From: Domibacillus antri
Lineage (GTDB): Bacteria; Bacillota; Bacilli; Bacillales; Domibacillaceae
NCBI RefSeq assembly: GCF_001936625.1
Contig: NZ_MSDU01000003.1
Coordinates: 186,001 to 250,000, forward strand
Length of the DNA stretch: 64,000 bases
Direction: 5' to 3'
Positions 16,961 to 26,962 of this stretch are shown here, one piece after another. The first letter of the stretch is position 1; each line of letters starts with the position of its first letter. The notes beneath the pieces are model-generated. The model was not told the DNA's origin. It did no database searches and worked only from the letters and a program-made list of their open reading frames with translations. Position numbers and translations under genes: made by a program.

Positions 16961-17623
16961 ATGGCTTACCGGCTTCAGCTTTTTAAAGGGCTGTTTCGTT
17001 CAAATGATCAACTTTATCAGCTGTCCCAGGCTGAGAAGATTCGCGGCTTATGGACAAAATTTTCACTGCTGCTGTTATGCAGTGTGCTCTTGTCTCTGCT
17101 CGCCGGTTATCTTGGCATACAGGGCGAAAGCATTTCTACTTATATGGCCGAATCCGATACATCTACATATGAATGGCTGAAAGTGCTTTTTACAGCAGGT
17201 TCAGCATTGTGGGGACTGTTCTTCCCATTGTTCTTTATTTTCATCCCGGCGTTGCTGTTTTGGACGTTTCTTGAAATCGATTTTAAAAAGTTAATTGGCT
17301 TACAGTGTATCGCCTTAACGATTTATTTAATTGAATATGCGCTTTTAATTGCATGGAACATCTTTTTCTCCATTCCGCGCGATTCTTCTCCTTTTTCACT
17401 TGGTGTCGTCGCTCAGTATGCAACGGAGCATATCATTGCCATTCGATTTTTTAGTTATATAACGATTTTCCAAGTATGGATTCTCGTGATTCAATATCGC
17501 TTTTTACGTACGTCGGAAGCAAAAGGAGCCCGGTTTGTTTTTCTGATGGTCTTCTTTGTCGGCCTTGCATTATGGATTTTATCAACACTGTTTACATCGA
17601 TTCATGTTGAGAACTTGTTTTAA
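16961..17623 (+). CDS. YknW-like (Yip1-type) integral membrane protein
   Basis: A 221-residue polytopic membrane protein with about five hydrophobic segments (FSLLLLCSVLLSLLAGYLG, a FFPLFFIFIPALLFW segment, and so on) and an amphipathic N-terminus (YRLQLFKGLFRSNDQLYQL). Size, topology and position before an efflux adaptor fit YknW, the Yip1-domain protein of the B. subtilis yknWXYZ operon that protects against the SdpC toxin. The start is ATG 16961 or 16958, after GGGAG; I prefer 16961 for spacing. Assignment is by context more than by motif. Confidence 0.6.
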   Translation: MAYRLQLFKGLFRSNDQLYQLSQAEKIRGLWTKFSLLLLCSVLLSLLAGYLGIQGESISTYMAESDTSTYEWLKVLFTAGSALWGLFFPLFFIFIPALLFWTFLEIDFKKLIGLQCIALTIYLIEYALLIAWNIFFSIPRDSSPFSLGVVAQYATEHIIAIRFFSYITIFQVWILVIQYRFLRTSEAKGARFVFLMVFFVGLALWILSTLFTSIHVENLF

Positions 17624-17641
17624 TTGAAAGAGGTGAACACA

Positions 17642-18892
17642 TTGAAAAGAATAAAAAAGCGGGTATGTCTGGCAGCGAGTACTGTCGTCATTGCCGGGAA
17701 CTTGTATTTAATCTTTAAAGAAGACAGTAAAGCTGCCCGGACGGAGTGGCTGACGGAGTGGGACCGCGCCGCAACAGGAGATGTCATTCAATCGTTTTCA
17801 GCGGAAGGGGTTGTCGTTCCATCTACTGAATACCCTGTTTACTTCGATTCTAGCATTGGGTCGCTTCAGCAGGTCCTTGTAGAGGAAGGCGATGCAGTTG
17901 AGACCGGCACTCCTCTATTCGAATACTCTTCCTCAAAGATTGATGAGGAAATAGATGATTTGAATGCGGAAAAAGAGCAAACCGAACAGCAAATTTCATT
18001 GATTGATAATCAAATAAGCCAGCTGCGTATTTTATTGTCACAGGCAGAGAACGAAGAAAACGGTTCACAAGCATTGTCTGACACATCAGCAGATAATGGT
18101 GATATTACGGTTATTCCGTCGGGCGATGCAAGCACGACGATCGAAAAGGAAATTTTACAGCAGGAAACAGAAAAACAAAAACTGCAGGAAGCAGTAAAAA
18201 AGTATGATCGCTTAATTGCTTCACAGGAAGCAAGGAAAAATGACCTCATAGTCCAAAGTACGAGTGAAGGCTATGTGAAAAAGATTGATACGAGCTTAAA
18301 CAATCCGCTTCTCATCATTAACTCTTCCATCCCGGCGATTGAAGGGGTGTTTGATGAAAAACAAGTACAGCAGGCAGCTGCGGGCGACCGCGTGGAAGTG
18401 TCTGTAGATACAACCGCGGAACAATTTGAAGGATCACTCGGCACCGTCAGTCAATTTCCTGAAGAAGAGCCGTCTGTAAAGCGAAAAAGCCTGTATCCTT
18501 TTTCCGCTCAGTTAAATGGCATGCAGTCAGCCGATCTATACCCTGGTTTGAAGGCCCATGTAAAGGTCGTGACAAATGAAGCTCCTGAGGCTGTGACGAT
18601 TCCGGGAACCGCCATTTTGAAAAAAAATAATAAAACATATGCCGTTATTATGAATAAGAACGGGTCTTTAGAACGCCGTGCAATTGAAACAGGCTTAACG
18701 GTTGATGGAGTATTTGAAGTGACCGGAGGCGTGATGTCAGGCGAAGCGATCGTCATTAATCCGCATGAGCTGCTTATGAAGCGAGGACCATTTATCACTC
18801 CGATTAATGCGGATCATATCAAGAAAAAAACATTTAATGAATTATCCCGCACTGAAAAAGTGAAATATATTTTAATAGGTGTCTTATCTTAA
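17642..18892 (+). CDS. Efflux periplasmic-adaptor (HlyD/MFP) protein, YknX-like
   Basis: A 416-residue membrane-fusion protein. One N-terminal membrane segment, a lipoyl/barrel-sandwich half (VVPSTEYPVYFDSSIGSLQQVLVEEGDAVETGTPLFEY), a long coiled coil (about 95-200), the second lipoyl half (STSEGYVKKI) and a beta-barrel part with YPGLKAHVKV and VTIPGTAIL. The C-terminal tail (FNELSRTEKVKYILIG) is of the type seen in Bacillus YknX proteins. The start is TTG 17642 with AGAGGTG before it; the gene follows the YknW-like gene by 18 bp. The ABC ATPase and permease that normally follow are missing; a dispersed repeat follows instead. Confidence 0.78.
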   Translation: MKRIKKRVCLAASTVVIAGNLYLIFKEDSKAARTEWLTEWDRAATGDVIQSFSAEGVVVPSTEYPVYFDSSIGSLQQVLVEEGDAVETGTPLFEYSSSKIDEEIDDLNAEKEQTEQQISLIDNQISQLRILLSQAENEENGSQALSDTSADNGDITVIPSGDASTTIEKEILQQETEKQKLQEAVKKYDRLIASQEARKNDLIVQSTSEGYVKKIDTSLNNPLLIINSSIPAIEGVFDEKQVQQAAAGDRVEVSVDTTAEQFEGSLGTVSQFPEEEPSVKRKSLYPFSAQLNGMQSADLYPGLKAHVKVVTNEAPEAVTIPGTAILKKNNKTYAVIMNKNGSLERRAIETGLTVDGVFEVTGGVMSGEAIVINPHELLMKRGPFITPINADHIKKKTFNELSRTEKVKYILIGVLS

Positions 18893-18898
18893 TCGATT

Positions 18899-19034
18899 GG
18901 GGCTGTCTCAAAAATTCTTCGAGACAGCCTTTCTTCATTTCTATATCCGGTTTTTCTGATTTTGGGCGGGTTTTCTTGCACTTTTGACCGGATTTTGGTG
19001 AATTCGGCCTTCCACCAGTCTCTTATGGAACATC
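18899..19034 (+). repeat. Dispersed two-turn repeat, copy 1 (3' half incomplete)
   Basis: Starts with the hairpin GGCTGTCTC...GAGACAGCC, then TTTCTATATCCGG and GC-rich blocks at about 20-bp steps up to a central inverted element (CCGGATTTTGGTGAATTCGG). The inverted right half found in other copies is mostly missing. It lies after the YknX-like gene and can act as its terminator. Confidence 0.75.
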
Positions 19035-19115
19035 CCCTATTTTTTGAATTCTTTCCTCTCTTTTTACAATGAATCTGGTAAAATAGTAACCACTATAAAC
19101 TAATGGAGGAAGAAA

Positions 19116-20807
19116 ATGAAAAAATGGATATTTGTATTGCTTGTTGTTATGTTGACCGTTTCTTCGGTCAAACCCGCTTTGTCCAATGCTGAAACCGCTG
19201 TCTTTATGACAACAACAAGCGACACAGTGATAGAATCAGCCGGTTCCGATGAACAGTCCATCATAACCACCCCCATTCCTGCCGGCACGAATGTCCTTGT
19301 CATACAGGACAATTCAGAAAAAGTAAAAGTCGAATGGAATGGCATCAACGGCTTTATTGACCGGTCCTTTTTAACGGACACAGCGGTGATTCAAGGGGAA
19401 GCAGAAACAAAACCAGAAGAAACTGAAACGCAGCCTGATATACCGGAAAAAGAAGCTGAAGAACCGCCTCTTACATCCGGCAATTACTTTCAATTAAAAA
19501 CGGATACTGAACTGTACGAAAAGCGGGATGGAAAGATGGTCAAAATCGGACGTCTTTTGGCCGGTGAAGTATGGAAGAAAAAAGGCGTGGAAAATGGCTA
19601 TATCTCTTTCATACTCGGCACAAGCACCGGTTATGTGAAAGAATCCGAGATTTCTTACTTACGTACAGCCGATCTGGCCGGAGGAATTCAGGCCGGAAAA
19701 GCATATAAAAACAAAGCACAAACAAAGAAAACAGCTGAATTGCTATATTCTAAAAATGGACAGTTAACCGCCATGGCCCGGATTGTACCTGGCTTCACTT
19801 TTGAAACACGCGCCTCCTATGGAAGCTATTACATCATCAGCATTGGCGGCCGGAGTGCTTATATCCGGAAATCCGATGTGACTCTTTACACGGGTAATTA
19901 CATCGATCCATTTAAGACGATTACATACAGCCAGATGGTCAAAGATTTAAAGGAACTCGTTCAATGGCATCCGGAAATCGCTTCCCTTGAAAGCATCGGT
20001 AAATCCGTCGATGGCCGTGAATTATACGCGCTGAAACTCGGTACTGGAAAAGAAGAAGTGCTGGTGAACGCATCCCATCACGCACGCGAGCATATGACAA
20101 CAAACGTCGTGATGGAAATGGCTGATCAATACGCACATTTGTATAAAACAAACGGCAGGATGAATGGTTATTCTGTTCAATCGATCTTGAAAAAAACATC
20201 CATTTATTTCGTGCCGATGGTGAATCCGGACGGTGTATCGCTTGTCCAGCTCGGGGCCAAAAGCGCTAAAAATAAAGCGGCTGTGATTAAAATAAACGGT
20301 GGTAAAACAAATTTTTCAGCGTGGAAAGCAAACGTGCGCGGCGTCGATTTAAACCGTCAATATCCCGCAACATGGTCGACGATTTGCTGCAACCCCGGAA
20401 AACCGTCACCCCAAAATTATAAAGGGCCAAAAGCGCTGAGCGAACCGGAAGCAAAAGCCATGTATGATTTCACACTTAAGCATTCTTTCAAAGCGAGCGC
20501 TGCCTACCATAGCTCCGGACAAATTATTTTCTGGCATTTCCATCAATCCGGCGCACGCAAAACACGCGATTATACGATTGCAAAAAAAATTAGCAATAAA
20601 ACAGGCTACAGCCTTGTAGCGCCACGATCCAATCCAAGCGGCGGCGGCTATACGGACTGGTTCATTCAGAACGAAAAAAAGCCGGGCCTTACGATTGAAA
20701 TTTCTCCTTACGTTGGAAACCGCCCTGTTCCAATTATCTATTTCTCAAGTATATGGAAACAAAACAACACAATCGGGATTTTGCTCGCAAACGAAACGAT
20801 TAAATAA
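19116..20807 (+). CDS. Secreted M14 zinc carboxypeptidase with SH3-like domains
   Basis: A 563-residue exported peptidase. Signal peptide (MKKWIFVLLVVMLTVSSVKPALSNA), an N-terminal SH3b-like domain (VLVIQDNSEKVKVEWNGINGFID), a Glu/Thr linker, further SH3-like segments, then the M14 domain from about 265. The active site shows NASHHAREHMTT (His and Glu zinc ligands), MVNPDGV, VRGVDLNRQYP, AAYHSSG (third zinc His) and LTIEISPYVG (catalytic Glu). The family includes the gamma-D-glutamyl-L-diamino acid endopeptidase I of sporulating bacilli, so peptidoglycan peptide is a likely substrate. ATG 19116 follows GGAGGAAG. It faces the S8 protease gene and shares its terminator. Confidence 0.85.
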   Translation: MKKWIFVLLVVMLTVSSVKPALSNAETAVFMTTTSDTVIESAGSDEQSIITTPIPAGTNVLVIQDNSEKVKVEWNGINGFIDRSFLTDTAVIQGEAETKPEETETQPDIPEKEAEEPPLTSGNYFQLKTDTELYEKRDGKMVKIGRLLAGEVWKKKGVENGYISFILGTSTGYVKESEISYLRTADLAGGIQAGKAYKNKAQTKKTAELLYSKNGQLTAMARIVPGFTFETRASYGSYYIISIGGRSAYIRKSDVTLYTGNYIDPFKTITYSQMVKDLKELVQWHPEIASLESIGKSVDGRELYALKLGTGKEEVLVNASHHAREHMTTNVVMEMADQYAHLYKTNGRMNGYSVQSILKKTSIYFVPMVNPDGVSLVQLGAKSAKNKAAVIKINGGKTNFSAWKANVRGVDLNRQYPATWSTICCNPGKPSPQNYKGPKALSEPEAKAMYDFTLKHSFKASAAYHSSGQIIFWHFHQSGARKTRDYTIAKKISNKTGYSLVAPRSNPSGGGYTDWFIQNEKKPGLTIEISPYVGNRPVPIIYFSSIWKQNNTIGILLANETIK

Positions 20808-20848
20808 CAAAGAGCCGCTGATCACGCATCGATCAGCGGCTCTTGTTT
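20808..20848. terminator. Bidirectional terminator between M14 and S8 peptidase genes
   Basis: Perfect 13-bp stem AGAGCCGCTGATC / GATCAGCGGCTCT with a 7-base loop between convergent genes. Confidence 0.9.
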
Positions 20849-23800
20849 ATTTTTTTACAATCAATTCGTACGGTTCTGTCGAAGCTGTGCCGTTTGCTTC
20901 ACTCAGTTCAATATAATATTTGCCTTTTTCGAGTTTCACTGTGCCGATTTCAACATCGTTTTTTCCGTATCGGTCAAATGAGGTAACCAGTGCTCCTTTG
21001 GCATTATACACTTCTACGACACCGTCAAGATTTTTACCTGCGTCAAACGAGAAGGAAACATTTCCTGTTTTCGTCATATTCAAGACAAAATGATCGGTAT
21101 CTCCAAATGGGATACCAGCGTTAAAGTAACCGCGCGCTCCATATTTTCCGTTCGATGTTTTAAGAGCGATCGGCTTGGCCGGTATATGATTCACCACTTT
21201 ACCGTCACCATCGGCTGTTTGATTGTATGTCGCGCCTACTCTTACTTGATAAGGCGTCAAGTTCGGATTTTCAAGAGCCCCCAGTGAGATGACTCGAATA
21301 AAGTAGCCCGTGTCTTGTTTTGCTTCAAAAGACGTGTGCACTTCTGTTTCTAAAGTGCTGCCCATAAAAATATCGAGGCCAATAAATGTCGTCCGGTTTT
21401 TCTCCTCTTCATCAATCACTTTATCTCCATTCGTATCTTCAATAATCGCGCCCATAAAAAGATGGTCTCTCCGAAGATGGCCCGGGATGCTTGCTTTTTG
21501 AGCCGCTGTTAACTTGGCTGAGACAATATCCAGTGTATTCAGACGGACTTTCCCATTATTTTTGTAATAGTAGTAGTCAATGTCTCCCTTGCGGATAAAG
21601 TAATTTTGATACGTCTTATTTAACGCAATGTTCATCGCTTCTTCCGGCGTATTCTGGTCGTTGTCTGTTTCAGCCGGGACATTCACGGCTTTTTTTGATG
21701 TCAACGTATACGGATCGGTCGATAAGCTATAATCACTATTCAACACCTGCACGACATACGTCTTTCCTTTTTCAAATGCAATATTTATATTTGCTGAAGC
21801 CATTCCACCGCCGGCCAGTGCAGATAGTAAATCGGTTTCATCCATTTCTGATAACGGGATAAGCTGTTTTGTTTCCTCATCATATTCAGAAAATGATAAA
21901 TAGGCGGAAGAGAGGTTGTTGCTTACTTCGAAAGTGTAGATTGCATTTTCCGATGGAGTAAAGCGATAATAATCCACATCAAATTCGGTCTGGAAATAAC
22001 CTTGTCTGCTTTCTCCAATTGTGTAAGGGATGGCTTTTCCCATCAGTTCCTCATCATTCTCTTCAACAGCTTCCTCTTCTCCTTCGATCAGCAGCTCTTC
22101 TTTCGTTTCACCGTATTCATCAAAAGTTATATCCCCATCCATTAACGAATCTTCAAGTGACATTTCACCTTCGATGCCATCTTCATCAGCCGGCATTTGG
22201 CGTTCTTCCACATTGAGCGTATATGGATACGCCGAGGAAGTAAACGAATGATCCATCATAGCTGTCAAGTCAATGTTCAAGTAATCATAAATCATGTTTT
22301 CGAAAGGATCTTCTTCAAATTCCACTCCATTCGAGACATTAATCCGATAGTTCATTCCCGGAACGGCTTGAAAAGAGATTTCTTCTCCATCATTCACACC
22401 GCGGTAATTGCCGTTTACAATCATGTATTCGCCTTCTTCTTCACTTGAAGCGGCCACGTTTACAACGGTATCAACGCCCGGCAGTCCTGATACCGATACA
22501 GATAAGTATTTCGGTTCTGTGACAGAGACCGTGTAATAATCTTTATCGATCATTCCTTCTTCCGGACTGTACAAAGTAAAGTCATTTTTTATGAATGGAA
22601 AAGAGGTAATCGTAACCGGTGTTTCCAGGGATGTCTCATCCGGTGTGATCGATTCCATTTTTTCAGCTTCAAATGTGAAAGAAGATTTACCTGCTGCATT
22701 GTAATTTCCATTGGCATCTTTCACGCCAATTAATAGGGTCCCTGCTTCGGCAGCTGTATATAAATATCCTTCCTGTTTGCCGGCCCTTGTTTTATTCACA
22801 TCACGTACATATTCCGGTTCCCCGTCTTCCGGAACGAAATACAGTTCCATCGCGTAATCGTAATTGGCGCTGCCGCTTAATGACGTCTGCACATGCTCGC
22901 CTTCTGCCAGGTTTGCTTTATACCAATGCATCTCTCCTGGTGATTTAAACGCTCCTGTAAACGACTGTTTTTCCGCTGTCACTTCTTTTGCCGTCTGTAA
23001 CAGTTCTTCCCCCAAGTCTTCAGGGCGGTCCGGTAATTTATTCAGGTCAAATTTCAGTGCATTGAGCGGGTTGATTAAGCCATTTCCGTATGTTAAATCA
23101 TACCCTTTTCCCCCCAGATCTGTGGCTGTCTGCTCTAAAATATATTCAATCTCATAAGCTGTTAAATCCGGATATTTCGACTTTAACAAACCTGCCGCTG
23201 CCGCCACCATCGGCGACGCCATTGATGTTCCGGTCAAGCGTTCAAACTTGGAGCCGTTTTGCGCGTCATATCCCGTGCTATATATGTCTTCTCCCGGCGC
23301 CACAACATCGACAGACGCACCGTAGTTGGAACTCTCTGATAATTTCTTGCCGCTGTTAACGTTACCGACACTAATGACGCCTGGATATGCCGCCGGATAA
23401 AAGTATTCATCCGATGCCTCATTGCCCGCTGCAGCTACCACCACCACGCCTGAATCAATCGCGTATTGAACCGCTTCTTCCGTCACAGAAGATGGAAGAT
23501 TTCCGCCCAAACTTAGGTTAATAACATCCGCGCCTTTATCAACTGCATAAATAATCCCTTTTGCAATATTGTAATCATATGCACCCATTCCGTCATTAAA
23601 TACATCCACTGACAGGATTTTTGCCTTTGGAAAGACGCCGTATCCGCCGATGTCGTTTCCTTTCACCGACGAAATAATGCCCGCAACATGCGTCCCGTGC
23701 TTATCGCGCACAACATTCCGCGCAGGGTTGATAACGTTGTACGCTTCTTTTAAGTTCGCTTTTAAATCTGGATGCTTAAAGTCAACGCCGCCGTCTATAA

Positions 23801-24251
23801 CAGCAATCGTCACATCGTGTTTTCCCGCAGCGGCAAACGCCTTATCCGCATTTAACAACGCAAGGTGATCCATCTGACTTTTTTTCGGATCTGCCGTTAC
23901 AGCCAGTTTCTTATATTGAACGCTTGGTGTAATCGCGACAATTTCAGTGCGTGTTTTGTATACCTTGATGACATCGGTTACTTTTTTAGAAGCAGGTATT
24001 TTCACAACGTCATATCCAAGTTCAGGGAGCCGCTGGACGACAGAAACACCTGCTTTTTTATGTACACTATGCGGCAGCGCTTTCGAGTATTTAATGACAA
24101 GTGTCTGCGAATCTGTCAGCTGACGCTGTTCCTGCTGCGCCGCTTTATACTGTGCTTCTTGCTGTTCAGCCAGTGTTTCAGCTGACGCCGCGGCCGGCAC
24201 GACAAGTGCTGCGCTGACAGCGGCGGCCATTATTTTTTTCCAGTTGTACAC
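20847..24251 (-). CDS. Large secreted subtilisin-like (S8) protease with C-terminal PPC-type modules
   Basis: A 1134-residue exported serine protease. Signal peptide (MYNWKKIMAAAVSAALVVPAAASA), inhibitor-like propeptide (about 40-115), then the S8 domain with VIDGGVDFKHPD (Asp), HGTHVAGI (His), AAAGNEAS (oxyanion Asn) and GTSMASP (Ser). The last 700 residues hold several beta-rich modules resembling bacterial pre-peptidase C-terminal domains (GYFQTEFDVDYYRFTPS, NYFIRKGDIDYYYY, FGDTDHFVLNMTKTG) and a calcium-loop-like DTNGDKVIDEEE. I chose GTG 24251 because TGGAGGAG precedes it. The length is about three times that of a simple subtilisin. Confidence 0.85.
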   Translation of the reverse strand: MYNWKKIMAAAVSAALVVPAAASAETLAEQQEAQYKAAQQEQRQLTDSQTLVIKYSKALPHSVHKKAGVSVVQRLPELGYDVVKIPASKKVTDVIKVYKTRTEIVAITPSVQYKKLAVTADPKKSQMDHLALLNADKAFAAAGKHDVTIAVIDGGVDFKHPDLKANLKEAYNVINPARNVVRDKHGTHVAGIISSVKGNDIGGYGVFPKAKILSVDVFNDGMGAYDYNIAKGIIYAVDKGADVINLSLGGNLPSSVTEEAVQYAIDSGVVVVAAAGNEASDEYFYPAAYPGVISVGNVNSGKKLSESSNYGASVDVVAPGEDIYSTGYDAQNGSKFERLTGTSMASPMVAAAAGLLKSKYPDLTAYEIEYILEQTATDLGGKGYDLTYGNGLINPLNALKFDLNKLPDRPEDLGEELLQTAKEVTAEKQSFTGAFKSPGEMHWYKANLAEGEHVQTSLSGSANYDYAMELYFVPEDGEPEYVRDVNKTRAGKQEGYLYTAAEAGTLLIGVKDANGNYNAAGKSSFTFEAEKMESITPDETSLETPVTITSFPFIKNDFTLYSPEEGMIDKDYYTVSVTEPKYLSVSVSGLPGVDTVVNVAASSEEEGEYMIVNGNYRGVNDGEEISFQAVPGMNYRINVSNGVEFEEDPFENMIYDYLNIDLTAMMDHSFTSSAYPYTLNVEERQMPADEDGIEGEMSLEDSLMDGDITFDEYGETKEELLIEGEEEAVEENDEELMGKAIPYTIGESRQGYFQTEFDVDYYRFTPSENAIYTFEVSNNLSSAYLSFSEYDEETKQLIPLSEMDETDLLSALAGGGMASANINIAFEKGKTYVVQVLNSDYSLSTDPYTLTSKKAVNVPAETDNDQNTPEEAMNIALNKTYQNYFIRKGDIDYYYYKNNGKVRLNTLDIVSAKLTAAQKASIPGHLRRDHLFMGAIIEDTNGDKVIDEEEKNRTTFIGLDIFMGSTLETEVHTSFEAKQDTGYFIRVISLGALENPNLTPYQVRVGATYNQTADGDGKVVNHIPAKPIALKTSNGKYGARGYFNAGIPFGDTDHFVLNMTKTGNVSFSFDAGKNLDGVVEVYNAKGALVTSFDRYGKNDVEIGTVKLEKGKYYIELSEANGTASTEPYELIVKK

Positions 24252-24362
24252 AATGACTCCTCCATTCTCTTCTTCCTCCATTTATCATACATCAAAATAT
24301 TAAAATTAGTTTCAATTATTTTGAAATATTTTCAATATTTTTCTTTCGATCTTTTATGAATA

Positions 24363-24400
24363 AAAAACAGCCCTGAAAATATGTTCAGGACCGTTTTCTT
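24363..24400 (-). terminator. Terminator of serCA
   Basis: Minus-strand imperfect stem around CCTGAA...TTCAGG followed by six T, immediately after the serA stop codon at 24402. Confidence 0.7.
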
Positions 24401-24401
24401 A

Positions 24402-25580
24402 TTAAATAATACGGGCTAAAATAACACCCGGGATGTTTGTTAACTTTTCTGTTAAACCAGGAATGACTTCTCCGTTTACTTGATTGTCGATGTCAATCAA
24501 TGTATAAGCATAGTCACCTTTACTGCGGTTAACCATGTCTGCGATGTTTAAATCATAGTCAGACAATGCACCGGTAATTTGGCCGACCATGTTCGGCACG
24601 TTTTTATGCGCCACCGTCACACGGCGTTTTCCTGTAAATGGAATTTCGATGTTGCCGAAGTTTACCGAATTTTTAATGTTGCCCGTTTCCAAATAATCTT
24701 TCATTTGGCGTGCCGCCATCAACGCGCAGTTTTCTTCTGATTCTGTTGTAGAAGCGCCAAGATGCGGAATCGGAACAACATTTTTCATACCGATCACATT
24801 TTCATTCGGGAAATCTGTGACATATTTGCCGACTTTGCCGTTATCAAGCGCCGCGCGCATGTCTTCTTCATTCACAAGTTCGCCGCGTGAGAAGTTCAAA
24901 ATAACCGCACCGTTTTTCATTACAGAGAACGCTTCTTTATTGAACATGCCGCGTGTGTTGTCCGTAAGCGGAACGTGAACTGTAATGTAATCACTTGCCG
25001 CAAATAATTGTTCGATGGTGAGCGCGCGCTGTACGTTGCGTGACAAGTTCCATGCCGTGTCAACAGAGATGAAAGGGTCAAAGCCGATGACATCCATATC
25101 AAGGTCAAGCGCATTGTTAGCAACTAAAGCACCGATATGACCGAGCCCAATAACACCAAGCGTTTTTCCTTTTACTTCGCGGCCGACAAATTGTTTTTTG
25201 CCCGCTTCAACAAGCTTCGGAATCGCATCGCCCTGTCCTTTTAACCCGTTCGTCCAATTTACACCGTCAAACAAGTTACGGGATACCGCCATAATCGTTG
25301 TTAAAATCAATTCTTTTACTGCATTCGCATTGGCACCTGGCGTATTGAATACGACAATGCCGCGTTCGGTGCATTCCTGTACAGGAATATTGTTCACGCC
25401 GGCTCCCGCACGGGCGATCGCTTTTACGTTATGGTCAAGCACGGTATCATGCAAATTCGCACTGCGAAGTAAAATACCGTCCGGGCTGTTCGTTTCATCG
25501 TTTACTTGAAAGTTTTCCGCATTTTTAAACACATTTAAGCCGACATCGGCAATATTGTTCATTGTTTTAATCGTATACAC
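24402..25580 (-). CDS. serA: D-3-phosphoglycerate dehydrogenase SerA (short form)
   Basis: A 392-residue NAD-dependent enzyme for the first step of serine synthesis. It has the ARAGAGVNNIP loop with the substrate Arg, the Rossmann motif GLGHIGALVANNALDLD with the D downstream (GFDPF), the NFSRGELVNEEDM catalytic Arg region, the PHLGAST catalytic His, and a C-terminal ACT domain (about 320-392). It lacks the intervening domain of the 525-residue B. subtilis SerA. The start is GTG 25580, with GGAGAAGGGAAG inside the end of serC; the genes are four bases apart and translationally linked. Confidence 0.9.
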   Translation of the reverse strand: MYTIKTMNNIADVGLNVFKNAENFQVNDETNSPDGILLRSANLHDTVLDHNVKAIARAGAGVNNIPVQECTERGIVVFNTPGANANAVKELILTTIMAVSRNLFDGVNWTNGLKGQGDAIPKLVEAGKKQFVGREVKGKTLGVIGLGHIGALVANNALDLDMDVIGFDPFISVDTAWNLSRNVQRALTIEQLFAASDYITVHVPLTDNTRGMFNKEAFSVMKNGAVILNFSRGELVNEEDMRAALDNGKVGKYVTDFPNENVIGMKNVVPIPHLGASTTESEENCALMAARQMKDYLETGNIKNSVNFGNIEIPFTGKRRVTVAHKNVPNMVGQITGALSDYDLNIADMVNRSKGDYAYTLIDIDNQVNGEVIPGLTEKLTNIPGVILARII

Positions 25581-25584
25581 GTTT

Positions 25585-26682
25585 TTACTTCCCTTCTCCT
25601 GTTGAATGAGTCTGTTCAAATACTTTCATAAACGCAACAAGCGCTTTTACGCCTTCAACCGGCATCGCATTATACACACTAGCCCGCATACCGCCGACAG
25701 AACGGTGCCCTTTCAACGTCTCAAGACCGGCTGCTTTTGCTTCTTTTACAAACAATGCATCCAGCTCATCGCTCGGTGAAACAAACGGAATGTTCATTAA
25801 TGAACGATCTTCTTTTTGGACAGGCGAGCTGAACATAGAGGATTGGTCCAAATAGTCGTATAAAATAGCTGCTTTTTCACGGTTGATTTTTTCCATCGCC
25901 GCGATACCGCCAAGCTGTTCCAGCCATTCAAATACAAGCTTCGCGATATAAATGCCGAATGTCGGCGGCGTGTTGTAAAGCGATCCGCTGTCAGCATGCG
26001 TTTTGTAGTCAAGCATAACCGGTACGGATTCACCCGCTTTGCCGATTAAGTCTTCACGGATAATGACAAGCGTCAATCCGGCAGGGCCGATATTTTTTTG
26101 CGCACCCGCATAAATAAGACCAAATTTCGACACATCGATTTCTTCTGACAAAATATTGGATGACATATCCGCAACTAAAGGAACATTGCCTGTATCGGGA
26201 ATGCTGTTAAAAACCGTACCTTCAATTGTGTTATTTGTCGTAATATGTACGTAATCCGCTTCCGGATCAATCATATCCGCTGTCACTTCCGGAATATAGC
26301 TGAAGTTTTTGTCTTCTGAAGACGCAATGACGCGCACTTCTCCATACTTTTCCGCTTCTTTAATCGCTTTTTTCGACCATGATCCAGTATTGACGTAATC
26401 CGCTTTTTTGCTTCCGGCGAATAAATTCATTGGAATCATGGCGAATTGCTGAGAAGCACCTCCTTGAATAAATAACACTTTATAATTATCCGGAATGTTC
26501 ATCAATTTTCGAAGAACCGCTTCCGCTGTTTCAATGATGTCTGTAAACCATTTCGAACGGTGGCTCAGCTCCATAACCGACATCCCTGAACCTGCGTAAT
26601 TTGTCAATTCAGATTGCGCTTTTTCAAGCACTTCAAGAGGCAGCATGGATGGACCAGCTGAAAAATTATACACTCGTGTCAT
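25585..26682 (-). CDS. serC: Phosphoserine aminotransferase SerC
   Basis: A 365-residue PLP enzyme turning 3-phosphohydroxypyruvate and glutamate into phosphoserine. The start [52 protein letters not shown] and [13 protein letters not shown] (PLP lysine) are typical family blocks. ATG 26682 follows AAGGAG; the open frame upstream covers the promoter and is not coding. It is first in the serC-serA operon. No serine phosphatase gene is nearby. Confidence 0.93.
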   Translation of the reverse strand: MTRVYNFSAGPSMLPLEVLEKAQSELTNYAGSGMSVMELSHRSKWFTDIIETAEAVLRKLMNIPDNYKVLFIQGGASQQFAMIPMNLFAGSKKADYVNTGSWSKKAIKEAEKYGEVRVIASSEDKNFSYIPEVTADMIDPEADYVHITTNNTIEGTVFNSIPDTGNVPLVADMSSNILSEEIDVSKFGLIYAGAQKNIGPAGLTLVIIREDLIGKAGESVPVMLDYKTHADSGSLYNTPPTFGIYIAKLVFEWLEQLGGIAAMEKINREKAAILYDYLDQSSMFSSPVQKEDRSLMNIPFVSPSDELDALFVKEAKAAGLETLKGHRSVGGMRASVYNAMPVEGVKALVAFMKVFEQTHSTGEGK

Positions 26683-26745
26683 CTTTTTCTCCTTCATTCG
26701 TGTTATTTTTGATAATCTGAAAATTTTTGCTTTATTGATACCCGA

Positions 26746-26774
26746 ATTATAAAATAACATGCCGCACATATCAA
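26746..26774 (-). promoter_or_regulatory. Sigma-A promoter of serCA
   Basis: Minus-strand TTGATA (26769-26774) and TATAAT (26746-26751), 17 bp apart: an almost perfect housekeeping promoter with a leader of about 57 nt. No T-box or riboswitch is seen in the leader. Confidence 0.8.
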
Positions 26775-26927
26775 GAGCGGCATATCTATTCTTTACAATG
26801 AACTTATTGTTATTTTCGCTTAAAACAGCCGCTTTAACCGCTATTTTTGATTACGAACATTTTGTTAAATTTTCTTGCATTCATTCGTTTTTTAATCGAA
26901 TATAAGAATGGAACTTTAACAGCTTTT

Positions 26928-26956
26928 ATGACAGCGTTTTCCAAACTTGTTATACT
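26928..26956 (+). promoter_or_regulatory. Promoter of the candidate ncRNA at 26963
   Basis: ATGACA (26928-26933) and TATACT (26951-26956), 17 bp apart, with an extended TG before the -10. One of the strongest promoter matches in the window, and it does not lead into an evident gene start nearby. Confidence 0.65.
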
Positions 26957-26962
26957 AACATT

